NCBI GenBank assembly: GCA_029202545.1
Contig: CP119311.1
Coordinates: 1,488,001 to 1,552,000 of the forward strand
Reading direction: 5' to 3'
From: Candidatus Pseudobacter hemicellulosilyticus
Lineage (GTDB): Bacteria; Bacteroidota; Bacteroidia; Chitinophagales; Chitinophagaceae
DNA: 64,000 nt
Part shown: positions 22,443-32,400 of the stretch, piece by piece
How positions within the stretch are numbered: the first letter of the stretch is position 1
Layout of the letters: each line of letters starts with the position of its first letter
The notes under the pieces: generated by a model
The model's database searches: none
Seen by the model: the letters and a program-made list of their open reading frames with translations, nothing else
What the model was told of the DNA's origin: nothing
Translations under genes and position numbers: made by a program

Positions 22443-24530
22443 TTAAAAACTTAATCGCAATGGAAGCCTGACAGTGGCCAGTGTGCCGCCGCCGGTATCC
22501 GTCAGCGATACGGAGGCATGGCTGCCATGAAGTTTGTTGTGACTGCTGATCCGCTCACGGGTAATGGCCAGGCCCATGGACCTTTTGCTGCTGACGCCGG
22601 CGGTTGTTGCAGGCCCTGCTGATCCTCCGGCTGCTGCATGTCCTATTCCAATACCATTATCAGCTACCGTACAGTATAACATTCCGTCCTGCTCAAACAC
22701 GCGGATAGCAATATGCCCCTGTTCCTTTTTGGCCGGCAGGCCATGAAGGATACTGTTCTCCACAAAAGGCTGCAGCAGCATAGGAGGGATCAGGGTATTA
22801 CCGGCATCTATGCTTTGATCAATGCTGATACTATAGGTAAAGCGCTGCTGGTGACGCAGGGCTTCCAGTTCCAGGTATAATTCCAGGGCCTGGAGGTCGG
22901 TGTGCAGCTCTACTTCTGTTTGTTCTGAATTTTCCAGCGTTATCCGCATCAGCCTGGCAAATTTCACCAGGAACCGGTCAGCTTCCTGCGATTGGTTGCT
23001 GCTGATAAAGCCGCTGATGGAATTAAGGGCATTGAAAATAAAATGCGGGTTCATCTGCAACCGGAGGGCTTTCATCTCGGCAGCTACGGCCTCTGCCCTG
23101 GCTGCTGCCAGTCGCTCTTTCTTTTCGGCTATAAGTCTTCTCCTGTAAAAGAAGAAAACGGTACTCACGGCCAGCAGCAGTATGGCTGCGCTGCCGGCAA
23201 TGGCATTGCGCCTTGTGCGCTCTGCGGTCAGTTCAGCAGCGGCCTGCATTTCCTTTTTCTCAAATTCGAACCGCATTTCATTCCGCGTGACCTGCTGTTG
23301 TTTTTCGGAATTGTATACGCTGTCGCGATAAAGGATATGCTGTTTATAGGCAGCCAGCGCCTTTGCGGGTTCATTCATCTGCTCGTGGGCTTCACTGAGG
23401 GCTTTCCAGGTCTCGCTAAGCCGGTCGGCTGCTGCTGCTTCACGGGCCAGCTGAAGACTTGACTGGAACCAGGCCAGGGCCTGCCTGTGGCGCTCCCTGA
23501 GCCCGATCCCTTCCCGCAGGGCAATACTGTCCGGGAGTTTCATATACAGGTTGCCCAATTGGTTCAATACAATGGAAGTACTGTTCTTATCGCCCGACAA
23601 TTCATACAGCTGGTAGGCTTCTCGAAAACGATGCAGGGCGGAATCCGGCCGCCCCAGCCCATTGAACGCAATGCCCATATTGGTAAGATCACTGGCTATC
23701 CGCCGGCTATTACCCAATTGTGTGTTGATGGCCAGCGCCTGCCGGTAGTGTATCAGGGCGGTATCCGGTTTTTCGGCCATATCATAGGCCACACCCATAT
23801 TCCCGAGTGTACTGGCCAGGCCCTGCCTGTTACCGGTTTGCTCATAGAGGGCGGCTGCCCGGCGATGGTAGCTCAGCGCCAGCTGTGGATCAGTCAGGTT
23901 CTTATAGATGATGCCTATATTGGTGAGCGCATGGGCCAGCGCATCCTTGTTATCCAGTTGCTCCAGGATGGCCAGCGCTTTCAGGTAATACGCCAGTGCC
24001 CGGGGATAATCAGCCAGGTAGAGATAGACCACGCCGGTATTGTTGAGCGACTGCGCCATCATCAGTTTGTTGCCCAGCTGTTCAAAGACGGCATAACATT
24101 TCCGGTGGTTATCCAGGGCGCGTGCATAGTCGGATTGTCCCACATACACGATGGCCATATTGTTATAGATCCTGGCCATTCCCCTGAGGTTTTCTTCCTG
24201 CTGGTGCAGCTGCAGGGATTGCTGATAGTAGGTCAATGCCAGGGAGTCCTGTCCCAATGCCACCAGGTTAACGCCTTTGTTGGAATAGGAAGACGCAAGC
24301 CCGGAAAGGTTCTTGAGCTGGCTGGCCAGCTGAATAGCTTCGTCTGCCGTGGCTGATCCTTTGGCCGGATCGGCTACGGCGTAGTCGAAGGCCAGCTCAT
24401 TGAGCAGGTGCAGCCGTTCTTTATCAGCTGCAGGATGTTGCCGCAATGCATGTAGCAGGGAATCGATCCTGTTGCTGGCGCAGACAGTCTGGCCCATGAC
24501 CAGCAACAATAAGGTCACCAATGGCTTCAT
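22443..24530 (-). CDS. TPR sensor histidine kinase (LytS-like, His_kinase domain)
   Basis: A 695-residue kinase. A signal peptide (about 1-18) leads a periplasmic array of about seven TPR units of 40 residues, for example YNNMAIVYVGQSDYARALDN and LNNTGVVYLYLADYPRALAY. A single transmembrane helix (about 450-465, AGSAAILLLAVSTVFFFY) precedes a coiled stretch. The His_kinase core has QMNPHFIFNALNSISGF (phosphoacceptor His) and an ATPase end with VADNGIGIGHAA. The cognate regulator is the next gene. The TPR part probably senses a protein or peptide partner. A Ser/Gly/Ala-rich loop sits inside the ATP lid. Confidence 0.93.
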   Translation of the reverse strand: MKPLVTLLLLVMGQTVCASNRIDSLLHALRQHPAADKERLHLLNELAFDYAVADPAKGSATADEAIQLASQLKNLSGLASSYSNKGVNLVALGQDSLALTYYQQSLQLHQQEENLRGMARIYNNMAIVYVGQSDYARALDNHRKCYAVFEQLGNKLMMAQSLNNTGVVYLYLADYPRALAYYLKALAILEQLDNKDALAHALTNIGIIYKNLTDPQLALSYHRRAAALYEQTGNRQGLASTLGNMGVAYDMAEKPDTALIHYRQALAINTQLGNSRRIASDLTNMGIAFNGLGRPDSALHRFREAYQLYELSGDKNSTSIVLNQLGNLYMKLPDSIALREGIGLRERHRQALAWFQSSLQLAREAAAADRLSETWKALSEAHEQMNEPAKALAAYKQHILYRDSVYNSEKQQQVTRNEMRFEFEKKEMQAAAELTAERTRRNAIAGSAAILLLAVSTVFFFYRRRLIAEKKERLAAARAEAVAAEMKALRLQMNPHFIFNALNSISGFISSNQSQEADRFLVKFARLMRITLENSEQTEVELHTDLQALELYLELEALRHQQRFTYSISIDQSIDAGNTLIPPMLLQPFVENSILHGLPAKKEQGHIAIRVFEQDGMLYCTVADNGIGIGHAAAGGSAGPATTAGVSSKRSMGLAITRERISSHNKLHGSHASVSLTDTGGGTLATVRLPLRLSF

Positions 24531-24791
24531 AACAACGGAGGATTAGGGTGTGCAGGAGGCCGGGTGTTGGTCCCGGCTGCTTCTGCGAAGTAAGGAAAAA
24601 ATAAGTATTGATGGCCCTTCGGGTAAAAGGGAACGGGCTGTCATCCTCCGGCTACAAGATACCCGCCTTCGGGCTGGGGCAGGATGCAGTGGAGCAATGC
24701 TGCAAGTGGTCGCATTTGTTCAAGGGGCGGGGATAACGCCGCTGTAGTTTTGTGCTGTCAGATCATTAAAGCAAAAACAAAATCGTACAAC

Positions 24792-25295
24792 ATGCAACCG
24801 AATCTTGATGTCATGTTCCCGGGCAAACAGTTTGTAGTGTTCGGGCATTTTTTCAATTTCCTCGCTACAGGAGAGGATAGTAAGGGCCAGTATTTTATTT
24901 ATGAAGACCTGGTGCCGCCCGGTGGCGGGCCGCCGCCACATACCCATCCGGATGAGGAATTGTTCTATATCATTGAGGGCGAGTTTGAGTTTATCCTCCA
25001 TGATATCAGCAAGCCTTTCCGCGTGGCGCCGGGACAACTGGTGAGGATCCCTTCCAATGCCGTTCACACGTTTAAGAATGTTGGCGATAGTACAGGAAGG
25101 ACCATCACTTTCCTCCTGCCGGGCGACCTGGAGCAGTACTACCGGGCTACCGGCATACAGGTCACGCAGCCGGACCAGATCCCGGACCTGTCCCGGAAAC
25201 CGGACTATGCCAATATGGACCTGACCAGGGCCTTTGCCCTTGCAGAAGCACACCAGGTCAGATTTGTACTTCCCGAGCCTGCTGAAGGGAACTGA
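24792..25295 (+). CDS. Cupin domain protein
   Basis: A 167-residue product from the ATG at 24792 (MQPNLDVMFPGKQ). The cupin motif 1 is GPPPHTHPDEELFYIIEGEF, with two His and Glu as metal ligands, and motif 2 is PSNAVHTFKN with a third His. Such single-domain cupins bind a divalent metal and act as isomerases, dioxygenases or sensors. A possible -7 box TAGTTTTG sits at 24745-24752. It precedes an AraC regulator gene by 312 bases on the same strand, which may control it. Specific activity unknown. Confidence 0.88.
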   Translation: MQPNLDVMFPGKQFVVFGHFFNFLATGEDSKGQYFIYEDLVPPGGGPPPHTHPDEELFYIIEGEFEFILHDISKPFRVAPGQLVRIPSNAVHTFKNVGDSTGRTITFLLPGDLEQYYRATGIQVTQPDQIPDLSRKPDYANMDLTRAFALAEAHQVRFVLPEPAEGN

Positions 25296-25559
25296 AAGCC
25301 GGCTGTCGTCCCCAGTGAAAAGGCAGGGCAGAGCAGGAATAACCTGCATAAGGTTACCGGTCCTCCCGGGATCATGCCTGCTGGCCCGGCCAATCTTTTT
25401 CCTTGCAGGCAGGGAAAGTCGCCCCTAACAGCCTGTGTAGCAGGCGCCGCATGCAAGTACCCCGGAAACCCCGTTAACCGCCTGCTGGCAGCCGCCCTCC
25501 TGAATGGTCCGTTTATGTAAAATGTCGCATTTTTTCAAGCTACAACCCGCGCCCCTGCT
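25296..25559. other. Intergenic region between cupin and AraC genes
   Basis: No gene, tRNA or clear terminator seen. The last part carries the AraC promoter. Confidence 0.4.
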
Positions 25560-25567
25560 TATTTTTG
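25560..25567 (+). promoter_or_regulatory. -7 box TATTTTTG of the AraC gene
   Basis: Exact TAnnTTTG, 40 bases before the ATG at 25608. Confidence 0.5.
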
Positions 25568-25607
25568 TATTCATTCGGCTCCCCCACTAACCGATCAATC
25601 AACTCAG

Positions 25608-26447
25608 ATGAGTTACCGAGAATATGTTCCCTGCCAGGCCCTGCGTCCTTACGTAGAGTGCTACTGGCACCATATTGCCCGAAACCCGGAGCAGGGCAAG
25701 GACCTTCCTGTACAGCGCTGTCTGCCGCTGGGTACAGTGGAGATCATTGTACAGGTGGACAACGTGATGGCCGACATCTTTAATGACCACCGGCAGTTAT
25801 GGGAGAAGAGTAACCGGATCTATCTGACCGGTCTGTATACAGAAACCGCTATCTGGCGGGCACAGCCCGGTACGTTGATGTTCGGGATCCGGCTTCGGCC
25901 TGAAGGATTGATGGACCTGTTCCGGATACCGGCCTGCGAGATACTGAATACGGTGGTAGATGCAGAGGCTATACTGGGCATCAGGGCCAGGCGGATGTTT
26001 GAAGAAATGCTCGGGGTACAGGATACGGCGGCGCTGGCAGGTATAGCGGAAAAATTCCTGCTGGACCGCCTGCGGAACGGGAAAAATGACCGGAACTATG
26101 TGGCGGATGCCTGCCGCCTGATCCGCAACAGCAGCGATGGCCTCTCGGTTGAAACGCTCAGTGAAACACTTTATATCAGCAAAAGACAGCTCCAGCGAAG
26201 CTTCAAGGAAGCAGTGGGCACCAGCCCAAAAACATACCAGCGCATTATCAGGTTTCGTAACGCTTATAAGTATGCGAGAAATAAACAATCGGGCAATTTA
26301 AAATGGTCCGATGTATGTTATGAGTTCGGCTATGCCGACCAGGCGCATTTTATCCGCGACTTCAGGTCATTCACCGGCGATGCGCCTTCAGCCATGACAC
26401 AGGACACCCTGAGTTTCTTCCAGACCCTGGAAGCAGTAAGCGGTTAA
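25608..26447 (+). CDS. AraC family transcriptional regulator
   Basis: A 279-residue regulator. The N-terminal domain (about 1-130), with MSYREYVPCQALRPYVECYW and GIRLRPEGLMDLF, is the DUF6597-type sensor found in many Bacteroidota AraC proteins. The C-terminal double helix-turn-helix includes SVETLSETLYISKRQLQRSF and the second-helix signature DVCYEFGYADQAHFIRDFRS with F-x-x-x-x-G-x-x-P-S (FTGDAPS). The ligand is not predictable. The upstream cupin gene is a possible target, inferred from position only. Confidence 0.93.
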   Translation: MSYREYVPCQALRPYVECYWHHIARNPEQGKDLPVQRCLPLGTVEIIVQVDNVMADIFNDHRQLWEKSNRIYLTGLYTETAIWRAQPGTLMFGIRLRPEGLMDLFRIPACEILNTVVDAEAILGIRARRMFEEMLGVQDTAALAGIAEKFLLDRLRNGKNDRNYVADACRLIRNSSDGLSVETLSETLYISKRQLQRSFKEAVGTSPKTYQRIIRFRNAYKYARNKQSGNLKWSDVCYEFGYADQAHFIRDFRSFTGDAPSAMTQDTLSFFQTLEAVSG

Positions 26448-26690
26448 CCAGCTATTTTTTGAATGATGCCCCGAATGCGGGCAGGCTATTATCAGCCTGC
26501 ATGACCGGGTATTTGGGCAGACGTCATAAAGGAGTTGCTGTGAACGGGTAAGCACCAGTAACAGAGAGAAGAAAGGTGGCCGGTTATCCGGCTGCCTTTT
26601 CTGGTACTGCCGGGGAGCTGCGTAAGCCTGCTCCAGCTTTCATCAGTAAAGAACGGATAAAGATATTTTGGGACGAACCAAGAAGAATAA

Positions 26691-26723
26691 AAAAAGCGCA
26701 ACCCCATCTGGACTTGCGCTTTT
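26691..26723 (-). terminator. Terminator of the CAU tRNA
   Basis: Minus strand AAAGCGCAA ... TTGCGCTTT then TTTTATT, directly after the tRNA 3' end. Just beyond it lies a dispersed motif TTTTGGGACGAACCA (26666-26680). Confidence 0.8.
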
Positions 26724-26724
26724 G

Positions 26725-26798
26725 TGGACCCTGCTGGGATCGAACCAGCGACCACAAGATTATGAGTCTCGTGCTCTAACCGACTGAGCTAAGGGTCC
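26725..26798 (-). tRNA. tRNA with CAU anticodon (Met elongator or Ile2)
   Basis: 74 nt cloverleaf: the acceptor arm GGACCCT pairs with AGGGTCC, the D arm is AGCTCAGTCGGTTAGAGC, the anticodon loop reads CTCATAA (CAT) and the T arm is GCTGGTTCGATCCCAGC. It lacks the initiator C1-A72 mismatch pattern, so it is not initiator tRNA. Elongator Met and lysidine-modified Ile2 cannot be told apart safely by eye. Confidence 0.92.
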
Positions 26799-27294
26799 AA
26801 CGATCACCGTAGTGATCAATAAGGGGGCAAAAATAGCTAAAATCAGGAAGTTTTGGTGCAATTGCGGAAAAAATGCTGTGATCATTTTCCGCACTGGTCT
26901 TTCCGGGGATTGAATGGCCCGGATGCGGGTTGCCGTCAGCCAGTTCCATCAAAGCGGCAACTATTTGTTCCAAAGGGTTGTTACTTTTCTGCATATGGAT
27001 AACAGTGCTAACGGGACAGCAGGAAGGGCAGGAGCAGAAGAAGATATTGCTGTGCTGCGTTTTCATAAAGGGAACGCTGCTGTCCTGTGTATGCGCCGGG
27101 GTAGGGTATGTTTCACCATGTAGCACACACATACCAGGATGCATACGCTCTGGGCTGGCCGGTTTTTTGCATACCACCAGCACGGCCTCCGACAGGTTGC
27201 GCACACAGTAGAATAATATTTAATTTTTTTACACTAAATTGTGCAGCAGCATATTTCGAAGGAAAGGAGTCTTCAAATCGGGGGTCGATTGCCA
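26799..27294. other. Intergenic region before the ECF sigma gene
   Basis: About 500 bases with no credible gene on either strand. The ECF promoter should lie in the AT-rich stretch about 27205-27240. Confidence 0.4.
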
Positions 27295-27867
27295 ATGCCT
27301 AATCCAGATAACATAAAGGAGTTACAGCGACGCATAGCTGTCTACGATGACCAGCTGGCGTATAAGGACTTGTTCTTCCACTTCTATAAGCCCCTGCAGC
27401 AATTTGCTTTCTCTTTTGTACGCTCGCATGAAATGGCCGAGGAGATCGTGTCCGATGTATTTATCAGGATCTGGGAGCGCCGCCAGCAGATAGAAGAAAT
27501 AGAAAATCTCAAGGTATACCTCTACGTCAGTACCCGTAACACCTCTTTAAAATACCTGCTCAAACAACAGAAACAGGTGGCCGTGACCATCGATGAGCTG
27601 CAAGTGGAACTGGAAGGGCAATACAATAATCCGGAACAGCTGCTCATCACCGCCGAAATGATGGCCCGCGTACAGGCCGCTATCGATGAGCTGCCTCCCC
27701 GATGTAAAATTGTATACAAACTGATCCGGGAAGATGGGCTCAAATACAAGGAGGTCTCCGAGATCCTCAATATCTCCGTTAAAACAATCGACAACCAGCT
27801 GGCCATTGCCCTGCGCAAGATCGGCAAAGCCATCAATGTCAACCTGCGCAAGGTGATCCGTTTCTGA
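27295..27867 (+). CDS. ECF RNA polymerase sigma factor
   Basis: A 190-residue sigma-70 family ECF factor, the Bacteroidota type paired with FecR. Region 2 contains YKDLFFHFYKPLQQFAFSFV, then EMAEEIVSDVFIRIWERRQQ, and region 4 has LPPRCKIVYKLIREDGLKYK and EVSEILNISVKTIDNQLAIA. The frame opens at GTG 27241, but I prefer ATG 27295 (MPNPDNIKELQ), which gives the usual length. It is followed by fecR and the SusC gene on the same strand, and probably activates that operon once released by FecR. Confidence 0.93.
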   Translation: MPNPDNIKELQRRIAVYDDQLAYKDLFFHFYKPLQQFAFSFVRSHEMAEEIVSDVFIRIWERRQQIEEIENLKVYLYVSTRNTSLKYLLKQQKQVAVTIDELQVELEGQYNNPEQLLITAEMMARVQAAIDELPPRCKIVYKLIREDGLKYKEVSEILNISVKTIDNQLAIALRKIGKAINVNLRKVIRF

Positions 27868-28178
27868 TCACACATAGTAGCTACCTGCTCACATCCCCTG
27901 CCTGATTTATTTGCACCTGGAAATGCAGCTTAAGCGCTTGAGCTTATTGGAGCATTCATTACCCCATGCAGGCCATTTTTCATAGCTACTGCTACCACTG
28001 ACTACATAGAAGCCTTCCACTGACCCTGTAGAAAGAGCCGCATCAGGCCAATGCTGAAGTATTTGTTTTTAGCTAATGTATCCTGACGCCGCCTGTTCCC
28101 TTCTTCCCAAAATATTTTTTTATTTCTTTTAGTAGATCGTCTTCAGAATTGGATCCTATATAGTAGGAACCAAAGTAC
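27868..28178. other. Gap between sigma and FecR genes
   Basis: 311 bases with no gene seen. Its size suggests a separate fecR-susC promoter, plausibly the one used by this sigma factor. A poly-T/A stretch at about 28110-28135 is the only notable feature. Confidence 0.4.
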
Positions 28179-29318
28179 ATGATCACAACAGACCGCATCT
28201 GGGAACTCATGGCGCGAAAGCTTGCAGCAGAAGCCTCCTCCGCAGAAATGCAGGAGCTGGATCAGTTGCTGCGCGTACATCCCGATCTTCATGTGCCGGT
28301 CCAGACCATCACTGATCTCTGGCGTTACCGGGCTGAAAATTCAGATGTGACTGTACTGGAAGAGGCCTACAACCATCACCTGAACCGCATGCAGGAGATG
28401 GGTATTGCATTTGTAGGACCCTCCGGAGAAAATTCCGCACCCCCTGCCTTCCTGATAGAAAGGGAATACCCCAGCCGCCGCCAGCGACTCATGATCTGGC
28501 TGGCCGCCGCCTGCCTGCTGCTGATAGCCGGTGGACTCGTATTCTGGCTGGCCAGCCAACCAGGCAGCCCTGCTGAACCCTTAGCCGATAAAGCATTTGT
28601 CAATGAAATTGCTACCCGTAACGGGTCCAGGACCTCGGTTCATCTGCCGGATGGCACCCAGGTCTGGCTCAATGCAGGTAGTAAGCTCACCTACGATAAA
28701 CAATTTGGTTCAGGTAAGCGGGAAGTGACACTGACCGGTGAAGCCTTTTTTGATGTGGCCCGCAATCCTTCTATACCATTTATAATACATACCGCCAGGA
28801 TAGATGTGAAAGTGCTGGGCACCCGGTTCAACCTGAAGTCCTATCCCGGGGAGCAGACCTCTGAAGCAGCCCTCGTGAATGGCAGTATTGAGGTATCCAT
28901 CAGGGAAAGATCCGCACAGCGGATCATCCTCCAGGCCAATGAGAAAATTGTGGTGGGAACAAATGACAGCCTGCAGGATGGACAGCAGACGAAGCTGTCC
29001 ATCAGCCAGCAGGAAGCACCCCCGCCTATTATGGTGGTCAGTAAACTGAACTATGCGGTAACGGACAGCAGCCTGCTGGAAACCTCCTGGCTGCAGAACA
29101 AACTGGCCTTTAAAGATGAATCCTTCCGGGATGTGGCGGCTAAAATGGAGCGCTGGTATAATGTGAAGATCCGGTTTGCGGACAGGAGCCTGGAAACCCT
29201 GCGCTTTACCGGCACTTTTGAAACGGAAACCATTGGGCAGGCCCTACAGGCTTTGCAGATCACCGGGGAGTTCCGGTACAGGTTCGTGGACAACAAGACC
29301 GTTATGATCTCGAAATAA
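28179..29318 (+). CDS. FecR-type anti-sigma factor
   Basis: A 379-residue inner-membrane regulator. The cytosolic N-terminus (about 1-105) would bind the sigma factor. One transmembrane helix (about 107-127, LMIWLAAACLLLIAGGLVFW) is followed by the periplasmic FecR domain, with SRTSVHLPDGTQVWLNAGS and REVTLTGEAFFDVARNPS, and then a C-terminal secretin/STN-like DUF4974 domain (FKDESFRDVAAKMERWYNVK). In the known relay the periplasmic part contacts the STN domain of the downstream SusC and releases sigma when substrate binds. Confidence 0.95.
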   Translation: MITTDRIWELMARKLAAEASSAEMQELDQLLRVHPDLHVPVQTITDLWRYRAENSDVTVLEEAYNHHLNRMQEMGIAFVGPSGENSAPPAFLIEREYPSRRQRLMIWLAAACLLLIAGGLVFWLASQPGSPAEPLADKAFVNEIATRNGSRTSVHLPDGTQVWLNAGSKLTYDKQFGSGKREVTLTGEAFFDVARNPSIPFIIHTARIDVKVLGTRFNLKSYPGEQTSEAALVNGSIEVSIRERSAQRIILQANEKIVVGTNDSLQDGQQTKLSISQQEAPPPIMVVSKLNYAVTDSSLLETSWLQNKLAFKDESFRDVAAKMERWYNVKIRFADRSLETLRFTGTFETETIGQALQALQITGEFRYRFVDNKTVMISK

Positions 29319-29384
29319 TCATTCTATCATAAATAAACAGTATGACCCCGGAAAACAGCACTTAGCAAACACATCATAAAAAAA

Positions 29385-29408
29385 CGGGAAATGCGCCAAC
29401 ATTTCCCG
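29385..29408. promoter_or_regulatory. Leader hairpin before susC
   Basis: CGGGAAATG / CATTTCCCG with a 6-base loop, 80 bases before the susC ATG. On the minus strand it is followed by a T-run, on the plus strand it is not. May be an RNA leader structure. Confidence 0.4.
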
Positions 29409-29488
29409 CGAATGAAAAAGTACCGGTAATGCTTTCCCTTGCCAGGTTGCAGCATTGCCGATTGTAAACCCTTTTCAATGCTTAAAGT

Positions 29489-32400
29489 ATGAAAAAAATC
29501 AGGATTCACCCCTATTTTTTAGGGAGATCTAATTTCCAAAAGCTTGCTCTTGTTATGAAATTGACGGCCGCCATATTATTGATCACCTGTCTTCATGTTT
29601 CGGCCGGTGTTCACTCCCAGTCCAGGATCACACTGAATATGGAGTCCACGGACCTCAAATCAGTACTGGCTGCCATTGAAAAAAAGACCAGCTACCGTTT
29701 CCTCTACAATCAAAGCCTGTTATCAGACGACCTGAGGGTCAATGTACGGGCTGCAGATGAGGAAGTCCTCTCGGTCCTGGACCGTCTCCTGCTCAATACA
29801 TCCCTTTCTTACCAGTTATTACAGAATAACCTGATCGTGCTGAAAAAAGCCGGCAGCGGTACATGGATCAGCTCCGAACCGGAAAAAGGACCCATCACCG
29901 GCCGGGTGCTGGATTCACTGGGCAATCCTGTCGCCGGCGCCTCCGTACGGGTGAAAGGGAATACCGGTGGTACTTCTACCGATGATCAGGGCCGCTTTTC
30001 CATGACTGTTCCTGATGATGCCGTCCTGGTCATTTCTTCTGTAGGTTTTGAAACTCAGGAAGTAAGCGTGGCCGGCAAAACCACTATTGACGTGACCCTT
30101 CGCACTGTTGAATCACAGCTGGAGCAGGTAGTGGTGATCGGTTATGGTACTTCCAGCCGCAAGGACCTGACCGGCGCTGTAGGCGTGGTCAATCCCGAGG
30201 AGCTGAACAAACGGATGACCGCCAGCCCCATGCAGGCCCTCCAGGGTAATGCCCCCGGTGTGCAGGTGGTGACCAATGGCGCACCCGGCGGATCGCCCAC
30301 CGTGCGTATCCGTGGTGTTGGATCACTGATCAATACCGCTCCTTTATATGTGGTGGACGGTATGTTCATGGATAATATCGACTTTCTCAATACCAATGAT
30401 ATTGGTGAGATGACCGTGCTGAAAGACGCGTCCGCTGCCGCCATCTATGGGGTACGTGCTGCCAATGGCGTTGTGATCATCAACACCAGGAAAGGGAAAT
30501 ACAATCAGAAAACACGGGTAACCTATAACGGATACTTTGGTGTACAGCAACCCACCGGTAATTTTGACCTGGCCAATGGCTCAGAATATGCCGCCATGCA
30601 GCTGGCCAAAAGGACAAATGCAGATTCGCTGCGCGTAACTACCTCTGTGGCCAAATTCGGAGGCAGCGGCCTCAATCCGTCCACCAACACAGACTGGTAC
30701 GATGAACTGATGAAATCCTCTGCACTGATGCATAACCATAGTATTGACCTGGCCGGCGGTAGCAATAAAGTGAGTTACACGGTTGGTGTGAACTACCTGT
30801 TCCAGGATGGTGTTACGGAAGCAGAGAACAACTATAAGCGGTATAATATCCGCCTGCAAATGGAAGCCAAGCCTTACGAATGGCTGAAACTGGGCCTGAA
30901 CACACACCTGAGCAACTGGAACCAGAGAAATCCCAACAGGGAATCCTTTGCACTGGCCTATTTTGCTTCTCCATTATATCCTGTAATGGATCCCAGTAAT
31001 TCACTGGCTTACCCGGTGAAGTATACTTCCTCCACTTCCCTGGGATATAATAATGGCATCTTCAACAACCCCATAGCATCGGCTAATTACTGGTACGATA
31101 AGTCCAAAACATTTCAGATCCTGCCTACCATTTATGCAGAAGCAGAGATCATCAAAAGCAAGCTGACCTTCCGCACACAGCTCAGTCAGCGCTATGCTTC
31201 CGGGCTGAACCAGAATTACATGCCGCAATATTATGTGGACAATACCCAGCAGAAGGCTCAATCTACCCTGACCACTACAGAAGACAGGGTAGAGAATTAT
31301 ATCCTGGATAACCTGCTTACCTATAAAGATGGTATCAAGGATCATCGCTGGACAGTATTGCTGGGCCAGTCGGTCCGTGAAGAAAGATACAGGTCTACCC
31401 AGGTGATCACAGACGGGGTACCTGATCAGCAGGAGTTCTGGTATGCCGACCAGGGCACACGCCGGATAGATGGGTATAACGAAACCGGCGCCCGCAACGG
31501 GTCCGCTTCTTTCTTTGGCAGGATCAACTATGACTATGCCGGTAGATACCTGCTGGCCTTTACTTTCCGGGCAGATGGTTCTTCCAAATACCAGGACAAA
31601 TGGGGCTATTTTCCCTCTGTGGGCCTGGGCTGGGTGATCTCTGAGGAAAGCTTTATGCAGAACCAGAACCTGTTCTCCAACCTGAAACTGCGCGGCTCCT
31701 GGGGTAAACTGGGTAATGACGGGATCAATCCCAATACCGGTTATGCCATTATCAATACAGGGAATGGCTATTCAGGCATCTTCGGCAGTACCGGCAGCAC
31801 CAATGGTACTTATATCAACGGCTATCGCATTGAAGGTATTTTCGGAAATATCGGCTGGGAAGAAGTTACGGAATGGAACGGTGGTGTTGACTTTACCATG
31901 CTGGGCAATAAGCTGAGCGGTTCACTGGACTATTTCCACCGGCAGACAGATCAGCTGGTATTTGAAAGAGGAGTGCCTTTCACCGGCACCAGGCAGATCG
32001 GTAACTGGGGAACAGTGAACAACAGTGGTTTTGAAATAGTACTGAACTGGAGGGATAAAATTGGGAACTGGGGCTACCAGATTGGTGGTAACCTGAGCAC
32101 CCTGAAGAATGAGGTTGTTGACCTCTATGGCCTGAACAATATGCCTACAGGTGTGCCTGAGTTCCCTACCCGCCTGCAGGTAGGACAACCTTTCAATTTC
32201 TTTTATGGATATGAAGTAGAAGGTATCTACCAGAACCAGGCCGAGATTGCTGCTGATCCTATTGCCGTAGCCAATGGCGTTCAGCCCGGGTACTTTAAAT
32301 ACAAAGACCAGAATGGCGATAAGCTGCTGAACGACCAGGACCGCGTGAACATTGGCAGTTACCTGCCCAAAATGTATTACGGATTCAATATTAATCTTGA